Shown piece by piece: positions 1-5,975 of a stretch of DNA of 12,251 bases (within the stretch, counting starts at the first letter, position 1; the number at the start of each line of letters is the position of its first letter). The translations under genes were made by a program, and so were the position numbers. The notes beneath the pieces are model-generated. The model was not told the origin of the DNA and made no database searches. It worked only from the letters and a program-made list of their open reading frames with translations. The stretch is from Bacillota bacterium. Lineage in GTDB: Bacteria > Bacillota > GCA-003054495 > Carboxydocellales > JAJZTU01. The stretch spans positions 1-12,251 of the forward strand of contig JAJZTU010000081.1 of NCBI GenBank assembly GCA_021848765.1, in the 5' to 3' direction.

Positions 1-101
1 GCACCCCCAGAGGACGTACCGCCACACTACCGGCGTACCGGCATTTGGGTATACCCGTAAAGCAGGCTGCAGACGACGGCCAGCAAAAGCTCGACCTGTG
101 A
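1..101 (+). CDS. ruvB: RuvB, Holliday junction branch-migration ATPase (C-terminal end only)
   Basis: Only the last 32 codons lie in the window; codons begin at base 3 and the TGA stop is 99-101. The fragment starts TPRGRTATLPAYRHLGI, matching the conserved RuvB tail (usually RTPRGRVAT..AYRHLG) that belongs to the C-terminal winged-helix domain that grips DNA. RuvB is the hexameric motor that drives Holliday junction migration with RuvA during recombinational repair. After the conserved motif there is a short polar tail ending in KLDL. The ATPase domain is outside the window, so its integrity cannot be judged. The call rests on a short but distinctive motif and on ruvB being a usual neighbour of a DUF2905 gene in Clostridia. 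Confidence 0.85.
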   Translation, partial: TPRGRTATLPAYRHLGIPVKQAADDGQQKLDL

Positions 102-175
102 GTAGCGAAGGGCAACTGCCCCACCCTGAGCCGACCCCAGACCCGACCGGAGAGGATCAACTAAGGAGGATTATT

Positions 176-400
176 ATGCCCGACATATCCGGAACCGGCA
201 AGCTGCTCATAATAGCAGGAATTTTCCTGGTAGTCATAGGCGGACTTATCACCATCTTCGGCAAAGTCTTTCCTTTGGGCCGGCTGCCGGGGGATATCTT
301 TATCCAAAAAGGGAATTTTACGTTTTATTTTCCCTTAGTGTCCGGAATTCTGGTTAGTTTAATTCTGACTATTATCTTAAATTTAATTTTTCGCAGGTAA
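176..400 (+). CDS. DUF2905 family small membrane protein
   Basis: A 74-residue protein of unknown function. I chose the ATG at 176 because AAGGAGGA (163-170) sits five bases upstream and because this gives the ~70-residue length usual for DUF2905; a GTG at 98 in the same frame would overlap ruvB and add an unrelated Pro-rich segment. Residues ~8-28 form one hydrophobic helix and ~48-71 a second. Between them is the family-typical stretch GRLPGDIFIQKGNFTFYFP, a short loop ending in aromatic residues. The protein should therefore be a two-helix hairpin in the cytoplasmic membrane ending in a basic FRR tail. It lies 74 bases after ruvB and could be co-transcribed with it. No biochemical role is established that I know of. 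Confidence 0.85.
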   Translation: MPDISGTGKLLIIAGIFLVVIGGLITIFGKVFPLGRLPGDIFIQKGNFTFYFPLVSGILVSLILTIILNLIFRR

Positions 401-412
401 AACAGCAAATCT

Positions 413-442
413 ACCCCAATAAAAGCAGCTTCCTTTACGAAT
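413..442 (+). promoter_or_regulatory. Candidate SigI-type promoter of sigI-rsgI
   Basis: Upstream of sigI is ACCCCAATAAAA (413-424) and, 18 bases after ACCCCA, ACGAAT (437-442). The pair C-run/A-tract plus CGAA is the kind of -35/-10 described for SigI factors in Bacillus subtilis and Clostridium thermocellum, recalled from memory. Transcription would start near 449, leaving a leader of about 17 bases that just contains the ribosome site. If right, sigI is self-activated, as in the known systems. No transcription data are available here. Confidence 0.5.
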
Positions 443-465
443 AAGTATAATGAGAGGTGAAGCCA

Positions 466-1215
466 ATGGCAGGACTTTTCCAGAGTCTTTCCTCCAAAAG
501 AGAAGACACATATAAAGAACTTCTGGAAAGGGCCCAACAAGGAGATTCCGAATCCAGAGACCAACTTATTCGCCGGTACACGCCATTTATCCTGCGGGTG
601 TTATCCCAGAAAAGCGGCCGCTATTTCCGTCTGGGTGAAGATGACGAAGTAAGTGTGGGTCTTATGGCATTTGACGAGGCTATCACCGCTTTTGAGCGCG
701 ATCGCGGCGCTAACTTTTTGACCTTTGCGGAGACAACCATTAAGCGGCGGCTGATTGATCACTATCGCCGGGAGAGCCGGTTTACCAAGGTTGTACCTAT
801 CTCGGCCCTGGAACAGGACGCTGAGGGGAACCAGGATGCTGTGTCCCTGCTTACCGCCCGCCAAGCTGTGGCTGAATTCCAGGCCAAAGGTGAGGCTCAG
901 GACCGCAAGGATGAGATTATCGCCTATGGCAAAATTCTCAAAGACTACGGAATCACCTTCTCGGAACTGGTTACCGTCTCCCCGAAACATGAAGATGCCA
1001 GGAAACGGGCTGTGGAAGCAGCCTATCTGGTGGTCGAAAGCGAAGAACTTAAAAATTATCTGTTGATAAAAAAGGAATTGCCTTTAAAGGTACTGACTGA
1101 TCTGGTGGCTGTAAGCCGCAAGACCCTGGAGCGGCAGCGCAAGTACATAATAGCGGTAGCGTTGGTGCTTGTTTATGAATTTACCCACCTTAAGGAATAC
1201 ATCAGGGATATCTAG
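466..1215 (+). CDS. sigI: RNA polymerase sigma factor SigI
   Basis: A 249-residue alternative sigma factor that directs RNA polymerase to SigI promoters; in Bacillus subtilis it answers heat and envelope stress and is held inactive by RsgI. The ATG at 466 is preferred over an in-frame GTG at 457 because GAGGTGA (454-460) is five bases before it and would otherwise overlap the start. Residues ~18-105 are the sigma-2 region: a RAQQGDSESRDQLIRRY helix, core-binding DDEVSVGLMAFDEAI (59-73), and the -10-reading FLTFAETTIKRRLIDHYRR (84-102). Residues ~148-249 are the SigI-specific C-terminal domain, with a helix-turn-helix-like segment LKVLTDLVAVSRKTLERQRKY (207-227) in place of a standard sigma-4. 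The length matches the family. rsgI follows after 23 bases, the usual pairing. Confidence 0.93.
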   Translation: MAGLFQSLSSKREDTYKELLERAQQGDSESRDQLIRRYTPFILRVLSQKSGRYFRLGEDDEVSVGLMAFDEAITAFERDRGANFLTFAETTIKRRLIDHYRRESRFTKVVPISALEQDAEGNQDAVSLLTARQAVAEFQAKGEAQDRKDEIIAYGKILKDYGITFSELVTVSPKHEDARKRAVEAAYLVVESEELKNYLLIKKELPLKVLTDLVAVSRKTLERQRKYIIAVALVLVYEFTHLKEYIRDI

Positions 1216-1238
1216 GTGCAGAAGGGAGGGAAAAAGAT

Positions 1239-2516
1239 ATGGCCATTAAAAAAGGTGTAGTTCTGGAAATAGAAGGACCGGAAGCTATTGTCCTCACTGA
1301 CCGCGGGGAGTTTGAAAGAATTCCGCTGGGCAGGAGGCAGCTGGATATAGGGATGGCAATTACCCTTCCCAGCCGCCGGAGGTCGTCCCTGCTTTTCGGC
1401 AGAGCTTGGACCGGTTGGGTGGCAGGAGTTGCGGCAGTATTGATGCTTATGGCCATAGTCCCCTTACTGTCACAGGTCCAGCAGTCGGGTGGTGAAGTTG
1501 TAGCTTATGTGCATATCGATATTAACCCCAGCATCGAGCTTGCTGTTAATGACAATGAGAAGGTAGTAGCCGCAGAACCCTTTAACAATGATGGGCGGCG
1601 AATTTTGTCCGAGGTCCGGGTAGTAGGTCAGGACATGGAAGAGGCGGTAGCCCATATCACTGAGCAAGCGGTGGAAGACGGATTTATAAATAAAAGCGCA
1701 AAAAATGCCGTGATGATTGCCTTGACTCCTGCCTCGGGGCAAAGAGTAGCCGGCGTCTGGGAGAAACGCCTGGAGCAGTCGGTTAACACTGCCCTGAGCG
1801 AGCAACACCAGGTAGCTGTTGTGGATACCCGCATCGGTTCCACCGAATTGCGCCTGAATGCCAAGAAGCAAGGGCTTTCTGTAGGGAAGTTCATGGTGCT
1901 CCTGGCTGCTAAGGAAAAGAATCTGCCTATTACTGTTGCAGAAGTAAAAAAGAGTCCTATCGGAGAGGTCATCCGGGGCAAGGGTGGCAGCGCGGAGGAA
2001 TTGGTTAACCTGGAACACAAACCCAAAGATTGGGACCGAATTGCTGCCAAATACGGGCCCGAACTCGATGACGGTAACTCTGCACCCATAAGTGCCGCTG
2101 CTTTGCTGAAGCCTGCTGTTGATAAGAACACTGCCGGCAACCTTGATGGGGCTGTTGTTGCTGCAGAGGATGGGAAGGATAAGGCTGATGGCAAGCCCGG
2201 GGTAAACCAGGCTGATGACCAGGCCAAGGAGCCCCCGGGTATATTCTCCATTGCCGAACATAGGAGGGGCAAGAAGCCCCAAAAGCCCCAGGACGGTGGA
2301 AAAGCTGTTGAACCCGGACAGGGCGGCAATACTGCTTCCGGACAGGGCAGCGATAATACCGGAACCCAGGATGCTGTGAAGAATTCAGCCGACCAGGCTA
2401 AGGTTCAAAACAGCGGGGATAGCGTTACTGTCCAGGCCGGCGCTGCTTCAGCCCAGCCCCCTGCGGATACGGCCACGCAGAATACCAGGGATGTTCAGGC
2501 CCCTGCTAATCCCTAG
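1239..2516 (+). CDS. rsgI: Anti-sigma-I factor RsgI family protein
   Basis: A 425-residue transmembrane anti-sigma factor expected to bind SigI inside the cell. The ATG at 1239 has AAGGGAGGG eight bases upstream. Residues 3-50 form the cytoplasmic SigI-binding domain (KKGVVLEIEGPEAIVLTDRG start), ~59-79 are a single membrane helix, and ~86-250 are the conserved extracytoplasmic domain starting YVHIDINPSIELAVN. N96-P97 in that motif is the position at which RsgI proteins are reported to self-cleave, the first step in signal-dependent SigI release. From ~290 to the end the protein is low-complexity (Gly, Gln, Ala, Asp, Pro) with a basic patch (RRGKKPQKPQDGGK). It has no visible carbohydrate-binding or enzyme module, unlike the cellulosome-linked RsgIs of C. 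thermocellum. What it senses is unknown; the tail may reach into the wall. Confidence 0.88.
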   Translation: MAIKKGVVLEIEGPEAIVLTDRGEFERIPLGRRQLDIGMAITLPSRRRSSLLFGRAWTGWVAGVAAVLMLMAIVPLLSQVQQSGGEVVAYVHIDINPSIELAVNDNEKVVAAEPFNNDGRRILSEVRVVGQDMEEAVAHITEQAVEDGFINKSAKNAVMIALTPASGQRVAGVWEKRLEQSVNTALSEQHQVAVVDTRIGSTELRLNAKKQGLSVGKFMVLLAAKEKNLPITVAEVKKSPIGEVIRGKGGSAEELVNLEHKPKDWDRIAAKYGPELDDGNSAPISAAALLKPAVDKNTAGNLDGAVVAAEDGKDKADGKPGVNQADDQAKEPPGIFSIAEHRRGKKPQKPQDGGKAVEPGQGGNTASGQGSDNTGTQDAVKNSADQAKVQNSGDSVTVQAGAASAQPPADTATQNTRDVQAPANP

Positions 2517-2560
2517 AGAACTGTGTTAAGTTTTATACCAGGTCTTAAGCAGAGAATTTT

Positions 2561-2587
2561 TCGGCACGCCAGAAAACGGCGTGCCGA
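2561..2587 (+). terminator. Hairpin after rsgI, probable weak terminator
   Basis: TCGGCACGCC (2561-2570) pairs perfectly with GGCGTGCCGA (2578-2587), a 10-bp GC-rich stem with a seven-base loop AGAAAAC, 44 bases after the rsgI stop. The downstream sequence TTCACTTTACAT has only a poor T-tract, so termination may be partial; an mRNA-stabilising or processing stem is the alternative. It separates sigI-rsgI from spoIID. Confidence 0.5.
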
Positions 2588-2700
2588 TTCACTTTACATA
2601 TGTCCGGACAGAAGGAAAATAGTCCCTTAATGTCGAATGCTCTACCGGATAGCAAGTGCTAAAAGGTACTTTTGCCAGTTGACGGAAAGGGGACAGGAGT

Positions 2701-4092
2701 ATGGCGGACAAGCTGACAAAAAGGTGGAGCTTACCGATTACGTTGGTGGTTCTGGCCGGTATCTTCCTGGGATTTGATGCCGGTGGGGCGGTGGCTCTGG
2801 GTCCCAAGCTGATTAGGGTAGGCCTGATGACCAACTCCTCAGGGACGACCTTCAGTACCGGAGGAGGCTATCAACTGGTAGATACAGCCACAGGGAAGGC
2901 TATTAGCGATTTGCAGGCCGGTGACCAGTTGCAGGTTACACCGGAGGACTCAGCTCAGACTTACATATTGTCCCCTTCAGGTACTACAGCGCTCCAGCCG
3001 GGTGGAGAGCTTTACGCTATGGGACAGGACGGGAATCCGGTGAAGATGGGGACTGAGACTGCTTTTATGTCTGCTGATGATGGAGTGCCACGGCTGACAC
3101 GGGGAATTGCAGTAAGCTCCAGCCAGCAGGCTTTAGGAACCTATGCGGGTCCTGTTGTGGTAAGCAAGCTGGTTCCGGCAGATGCCAACTTATTTTCTCT
3201 TAATAACAAGCAGTACCGGGGGAACCTGGAGTTCAGGCTGGATAACAATAATGCACTTACGATAATTAATGAACTGCCCCTGGAGGAGTACTTGTATGGG
3301 GTTGTGGCTTCGGAGATGCCCAGCAGCTGGCCCATGGAAGGGTTGAAGGCCCAGGCCGTAGCGGCCCGGAATTATGCCCTGCGCCAGCAGCAAACAGGCC
3401 GTTTTTCTGCCGGCGGGTTTGATGTCACAGCCACCGATTTAAGCCAAGTCTATGGGGGATACGGGGCGGAAAAGGAACGTACCAATACCGCAGTTGATTC
3501 CACCAGGGGAGTTATCATGCTGGCGGAAGGCAAGCCTATCAATGCCGTATACCATGCCAGCAGCGGTGGTTATACTGAGAACAGTGAGGAAGTTTGGACC
3601 TATCCTGCCAGCTATCTAAAATCCAAGCCTGATACCTTGGATATTAATACTTTGCACTATAACTGGCAGTTCCCGTTAACCGGGGTTATGACCATGGAGG
3701 ATGTTAAAGTCAAACTACAGGCTGTAAAGGGTTGGAGCTTTGGGACAATCACTAATTTAATTGCCGAGAAAATGACTTCTTCCGGGAACAGAATCCAGAT
3801 TCTCAGGGTGGAGGGGACTGACCCGGCCGGAAACCCAAAGGTGGAGAGGCTGTACAATGCTGATCAGGTGCGTAGTGCCTTTGGACTGAAGAGCGCTCCC
3901 CGGGAAGTATGGTTGGACATTGGAGCGGAACAGAAGCCTACAGGTGTGGTTTTCAAGGGCTCCGGCTGGGGTCACGGATTGGGGATGTCCCAATGGGGGG
4001 CCCGGGGGATGGCCCAGGCCGGAAACGACTACAGGACTATTTTGCAGCATTACTATACCGGAGTTACCATAGCGGAGAATTACGGCGAATAG
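2701..4092 (+). CDS. spoIID: SpoIID/LytB-family peptidoglycan lytic enzyme
   Basis: A 463-residue protein with an N-terminal signal or anchor helix (residues ~11-32). SpoIID cleaves glycan strands made stem-free by SpoIIP, letting the mother-cell membrane engulf the forespore; LytB-like relatives act in wall turnover. The SpoIID domain is clear: ELPLEEYLYGVVASEMPSSWP (191-211), with E205 in ASEMP matching the catalytic glutamate, then GLKAQAVAARNYAL, and near the end GWGHGLGMSQWGARG (422-436), the substrate-groove signature. Residues ~35-175 are an added, probably wall- or partner-binding region, making it longer than B. subtilis SpoIID (~340 aa). AAAGGGGA (2686-2693) seven bases before the ATG supports the start; the closer AGGAG is only one base away. 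No clear sigma-E promoter was seen. It may be a paralogue rather than the engulfment enzyme itself, so the symbol is tentative. Confidence 0.85.
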   Translation: MADKLTKRWSLPITLVVLAGIFLGFDAGGAVALGPKLIRVGLMTNSSGTTFSTGGGYQLVDTATGKAISDLQAGDQLQVTPEDSAQTYILSPSGTTALQPGGELYAMGQDGNPVKMGTETAFMSADDGVPRLTRGIAVSSSQQALGTYAGPVVVSKLVPADANLFSLNNKQYRGNLEFRLDNNNALTIINELPLEEYLYGVVASEMPSSWPMEGLKAQAVAARNYALRQQQTGRFSAGGFDVTATDLSQVYGGYGAEKERTNTAVDSTRGVIMLAEGKPINAVYHASSGGYTENSEEVWTYPASYLKSKPDTLDINTLHYNWQFPLTGVMTMEDVKVKLQAVKGWSFGTITNLIAEKMTSSGNRIQILRVEGTDPAGNPKVERLYNADQVRSAFGLKSAPREVWLDIGAEQKPTGVVFKGSGWGHGLGMSQWGARGMAQAGNDYRTILQHYYTGVTIAENYGE

Positions 4093-4160
4093 TTTGGTAG
4101 GCGACCATGCCGCTAACGTGGCACCATGAAGGGTCTGCAATTCGGCAACCCTCAATGTCA

Positions 4161-4249
4161 GGTCGGATATCGGACCTGCTTTGGCCGGACTCTTTTCGTA
4201 GACGGTCGAATATCGGGCCTGCTTTAGCCGAACTCTCTTTTTGTCGACC
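4161..4249 (+). repeat. Two tandem copies of a ~43-base repeat with terminator-like hairpins
   Basis: Copy A begins GGTCGGATATCGGACCTGCT at 4161 and copy B GGTCGAATATCGGGCCTGCT at 4204; they stay alike to the end of the unit. Each contains a GC stem with a TGCTTT loop (A: CGGACC 4171-4176 with GGCCG 4183-4187; B: CGGGC 4214-4218 with GCCG 4227-4230) followed by a T-rich tract (4193-4196 and 4238-4242). They could act as tandem weak terminators for spoIID. A third, diverged copy with a five-base deletion seems to start at 4250 and runs into the 5' arm of the long hairpin. Confidence 0.6.
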
Positions 4250-4255
4250 GTCGGA

Positions 4256-4459
4256 TACCTGCCCCGGTTGGGTGCTCTTAGTTCCGTACCAAGTCGCTCT
4301 AAGCTTGGTCTGCTAATAGAATCGACCAACCCTGCTGATGGGTCGTCCGTGACCCCAGCAGGGTTGCCGACGTCCGTGTCGGCAAGGTCGATTCTATTGC
4401 AGACCTGCGCTAAGAGCGACTATGGTACTCCACCATGAGCACCTCAACCAGGGCAGGTA
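4256..4459 (+). other. ~204-base long imperfect hairpin with twin GTCCGT-loop tips (candidate structured RNA or MITE-like element)
   Basis: The 5' arm 4256-4327 and 3' arm 4386-4459 are inverted copies over more than 70 bases, broken only by small bulges and one internal loop (4278-4285 against 4430-4437). The inner 13 bp (AATAGAATCGACC with GGTCGATTCTATT) and blocks such as AGTCGCTCT and TACCTGCCC are perfect. Between the arms are two hairpins: AACCCTGCTG/CAGCAGGGTT with inner GGGTC/GACCC (4328-4365), and GCCGAC/GTCGGC (4366-4383). Both end in the same six-base loop GTCCGT. The strand of any transcript is unproven; the folding is nearly symmetric. I do not recognise an RNA family. 6S RNA is also a long hairpin, but this lacks an obvious large central bubble. 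Confidence 0.7.
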
Positions 4460-4467
4460 CCCGACCT

Positions 4468-4556
4468 GGGTAAAGGGCTTGCGGCTACTGCCCGGGTTAC
4501 CCGCATGGGCCGGATTCGCTACCAACAATGCCTCGATGCCAGGCTAAGCGACCCGG
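4468..4556 (+). other. Two consecutive stem-loops
   Basis: The first pairs GGGTAA (4468-4473) with TTACCC (4497-4502) and, inside, GGGC (4475-4478) with GCCC (4490-4493). The second pairs CCGG (4510-4513) and TCGCT (4516-4520) with AGCGA (4547-4551) and CCGG (4553-4556), with an inner GCCT/AGGC stem (4530-4533 with 4541-4544). Neither has a T-run after it, so they are not simple terminators. They fill the space between the long hairpin and the G-rich stem, making the structured stretch almost continuous. Confidence 0.45.
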
Positions 4557-4561
4557 AAGCA

Positions 4562-4744
4562 GGAGGGGGTGGGGTGTTCCTCCGGGAGGCGGAGCACTGG
4601 AATGAGAAGGTAGCCCGTCTGAGCATGCATGCTACCCTCGACGGGCGTAAACTTGGCTGACCTCTCTGTAGATAGCACACTGGGAGTTGACCCAGCACAC
4701 TCTGGAATTGCGGAGCCGGGGCGGAGGAATACCCCACCCCCTCC
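4562..4744 (+). other. G-rich 23-bp stem closing a domain with a possible pseudoknot
   Basis: Bases 4562-4584 (GGAGGGGGTGGGGTGTTCCT then CCG) pair with 4722-4744, all Watson-Crick except one G-U if read as RNA. Inside, GGTAGC (4609-4614) can pair with GCTACC (4631-4636), and CCCGTC (4614-4619) with GACGGG (4640-4645). The two stems interlace as in an H-type pseudoknot and compete for the shared C at 4614. A direct repeat AGCACACT (4674-4681 and 4694-4701) flanks a CTGGG/CCCAG hairpin. The function is unknown. The G-run arm could alternatively form a G-quadruplex, though the runs are unevenly spaced. Confidence 0.5.
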
Positions 4745-4750
4745 CGACCC

Positions 4751-4847
4751 GAAAGCAAAAGGCTTCAGGCTTACGAAAGCAAAAGGCTTCAGGCTTACGA
4801 AAGCAAAAGGCTTCAGGCCTACGGAAGCAAAAGGGCTTCAGGCCTGC
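4751..4847 (+). repeat. Four-copy 24-base tandem repeat upstream of queA
   Basis: The units start at 4751, 4775, 4799 and 4823, each beginning GAAAGCAAAAGGCTTCAGGC or a close variant and followed by TTAC, CTAC or CTGC. Copies 1 and 2 are identical; copy 3 differs by one base; copy 4 has a few changes and one inserted G (25 bases). Each unit can fold AAGC/GCTT around an A-rich loop. The array ends 60 bases before the queA start. Identical neighbours imply recent slippage or duplication, so copy number probably varies between strains. Read in the queA frame, copies 1-3 give KAKGFRLT-type octapeptides, but I regard that as incidental. Confidence 0.9.
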
Positions 4848-4907
4848 AGCAGCAATGTTTCAAGGGCTATTTTCAAGGCACATACTAAGCTGAAAAGGAT
4901 GAATCGG

Positions 4908-5933
4908 ATGCGTGTCGCTGACTTTGATTATCACCTGCCGGAAGAGTTGATAGCCCAAGAACCAATAGAACCTAGAGACCATTCCAGGCTTTTGGTGTTA
5001 CACCGGGATTCCGGTGCCGTGGAGGAAAGAATATTCCGGGATATAGTGGAATACTTAAGGCCGGGAGACCTGCTGGTCCTTAATGACACCAGGGTTATTC
5101 CGGCCAGGTTATTCGGGAACCGGGAGGGGACAGGGGCCAAAATCGAGGTGGTACTCCTGAACCGTCTGGACAACTACCGGTGGGAAGTGCTGGTACGGCC
5201 GGGGAAAAAGGCCAGGGTAGGAACCAAAATCAGTTTTGGCGCAGGAGAATTGGTGGCAGAGGTTTTGGACACAACTGAGGTGGGGGGCAGGGTTTTGAGG
5301 TTTGAGTACCAGGGGGCCTTTGAAGAAATTCTGGACCGTTTGGGCCAGATGCCCCTTCCTCCCTACATAACCAAGGAACTTCAGGACCGGGAACGCTATC
5401 AGACGGTCTATGCCAGGGAGGAGGGTTCGGCTGCGGCTCCTACTGCCGGGCTGCACTTTACTCCGGAATTGCTGGAAGAGGTCAGGGCCAAGGGCATTGA
5501 GATTGTACGGGTCCTGCTTCATGTTGGCTTAGGAACTTTTCGCCCGGTAAAAGCGGAAAGGCTGGAAGAACATCTGATGCACAAGGAGTATTTTGAGGTG
5601 CCGGCCGAAACGGCAGAAATGATTAATGCTGTTAAGGATAAGGGAGGCAGGGTGATAGCAGTCGGCACCACTACCACCAGGACCCTGGAGAGTGTGGCCG
5701 GTGAGGATGGCAGGGTCAAAGCCGGTAAAGGGTGGACGGATATTTTTATTTACCCGGGCCAACCGTTGAAGGTTATTGACGGCTTAATTACCAACTTCCA
5801 TTTACCCAAGTCGACCCTGCTGATGCTGGTAAGTGCTTTTGCCGGAAGGGAGCAGGTTTTGGCCGCTTATGAGTTTGCAGTGGGGAAGCGGTACAGGTTT
5901 TTTAGTTTTGGGGATGCTATGCTGATTATTTGA
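4908..5933 (+). CDS. queA: S-adenosylmethionine:tRNA ribosyltransferase-isomerase QueA
   Basis: QueA transfers and rearranges the ribosyl part of S-adenosylmethionine onto 7-aminomethyl-7-deazaguanine in the anticodon wobble position of tRNAs for Asp, Asn, His and Tyr, giving epoxyqueuosine. This 341-residue protein is full length and starts MRVADFDYHLPEELIAQEP, the usual QueA opening. Family blocks appear in order: NDTRVIPARL (59-68), GAKIEVVLL (76-84), AAAPTAGLHFTPELL (175-189), HVGLGTFRPV (205-214), HKEYFEVP (225-232), GTTTTRTLE (253-261) and ITNFHLPKSTLLMLVSAFAG (294-313). I chose the ATG at 4908 because AAGGA (4895-4899) is eight bases upstream; an ATG at 4899 has no spacing. The frame stays open far upstream through the repeats, but that extension lacks a ribosome site. 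It sits 42 bases before tgt, the enzyme of the preceding step. Confidence 0.97.
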   Translation: MRVADFDYHLPEELIAQEPIEPRDHSRLLVLHRDSGAVEERIFRDIVEYLRPGDLLVLNDTRVIPARLFGNREGTGAKIEVVLLNRLDNYRWEVLVRPGKKARVGTKISFGAGELVAEVLDTTEVGGRVLRFEYQGAFEEILDRLGQMPLPPYITKELQDRERYQTVYAREEGSAAAPTAGLHFTPELLEEVRAKGIEIVRVLLHVGLGTFRPVKAERLEEHLMHKEYFEVPAETAEMINAVKDKGGRVIAVGTTTTRTLESVAGEDGRVKAGKGWTDIFIYPGQPLKVIDGLITNFHLPKSTLLMLVSAFAGREQVLAAYEFAVGKRYRFFSFGDAMLII

Positions 5934-5975
5934 GGAATTTTAAAAACAGTAATTGAAACAGGCGGGTGTAAACAG

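Larger units (their letters stand above)
4093..4907. other. 815-base structured, repeat-rich intergenic region
   Basis: The gap between spoIID and queA is over four times longer than any other in the window (next largest 184 bases). Short open frames occur, but none has a credible ribosome site or resembles a known protein. In order it holds a small hairpin (4130-4152, AGGGT..ACCCT), a 43-base tandem repeat (from 4161), a long hairpin (4256-4459), two hairpins (4468-4556), a stem-closed G-rich domain (4562-4744), a 24-base tandem repeat (4751-4847), and a queA leader (4848-4907) in which I see only a poor promoter candidate (TTTCAA 4858 / CATACT 4881, 17-base spacer). I tested it by eye for T-box, preQ1 riboswitch, tmRNA, RNase P and SRP RNA signatures and found none. 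Confidence 0.8.

Noticed and set aside
98..175. GTG start at 98 for the DUF2905 protein
   Set aside because: It would overlap the ruvB stop, lacks a ribosome site and adds a Pro-rich segment foreign to the family; ATG 176 has a textbook site.
446..451. A TATAAT box just before sigI
   Set aside because: No -35 box lies 16-18 bases upstream, and a start here would fall on the ribosome site; the SigI-type motif at 413-442 fits better.
1470..2282. Long minus-strand open frame opposite rsgI (and a similar one at 9445-10281 opposite secD)
   Set aside because: Both lie wholly inside confident plus-strand genes, lack recognisable motifs and have the composition expected of reverse-complement shadows.
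2601..2610. 10-base palindrome TGTCCGGACA
   Set aside because: About a dozen 10-base palindromes are expected by chance in 12 kb, and it does not match a known operator.
2653..2672. Stem-loop AAGTGCT-AAAA-GGTACTT upstream of spoIID
   Set aside because: It needs two wobble pairs and is short; too weak to call a terminator or regulator.
4107..4438. Short plus-strand open frames of 65-69 codons in the spoIID-queA gap
   Set aside because: They overlap one another, lack ribosome sites and run through hairpin arms; Arg/Ser/Pro-rich composition is typical of non-coding GC-rich DNA.
4629..4907. N-terminal extension of QueA by about 93 residues from an ATG at 4629
   Set aside because: There is no ribosome site at 4629, the extension is made of tandem-repeat DNA, QueA normally starts at MRVADFDY, and a proper ribosome site precedes 4908.
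4093..4907. preQ1 riboswitch or T-box in the queA leader
   Set aside because: Queuosine genes are often riboswitch-controlled, but the preQ1-I and preQ1-II signature sequences are absent, and the GGTGG-like run at 4569 lacks the rest of a T-box.
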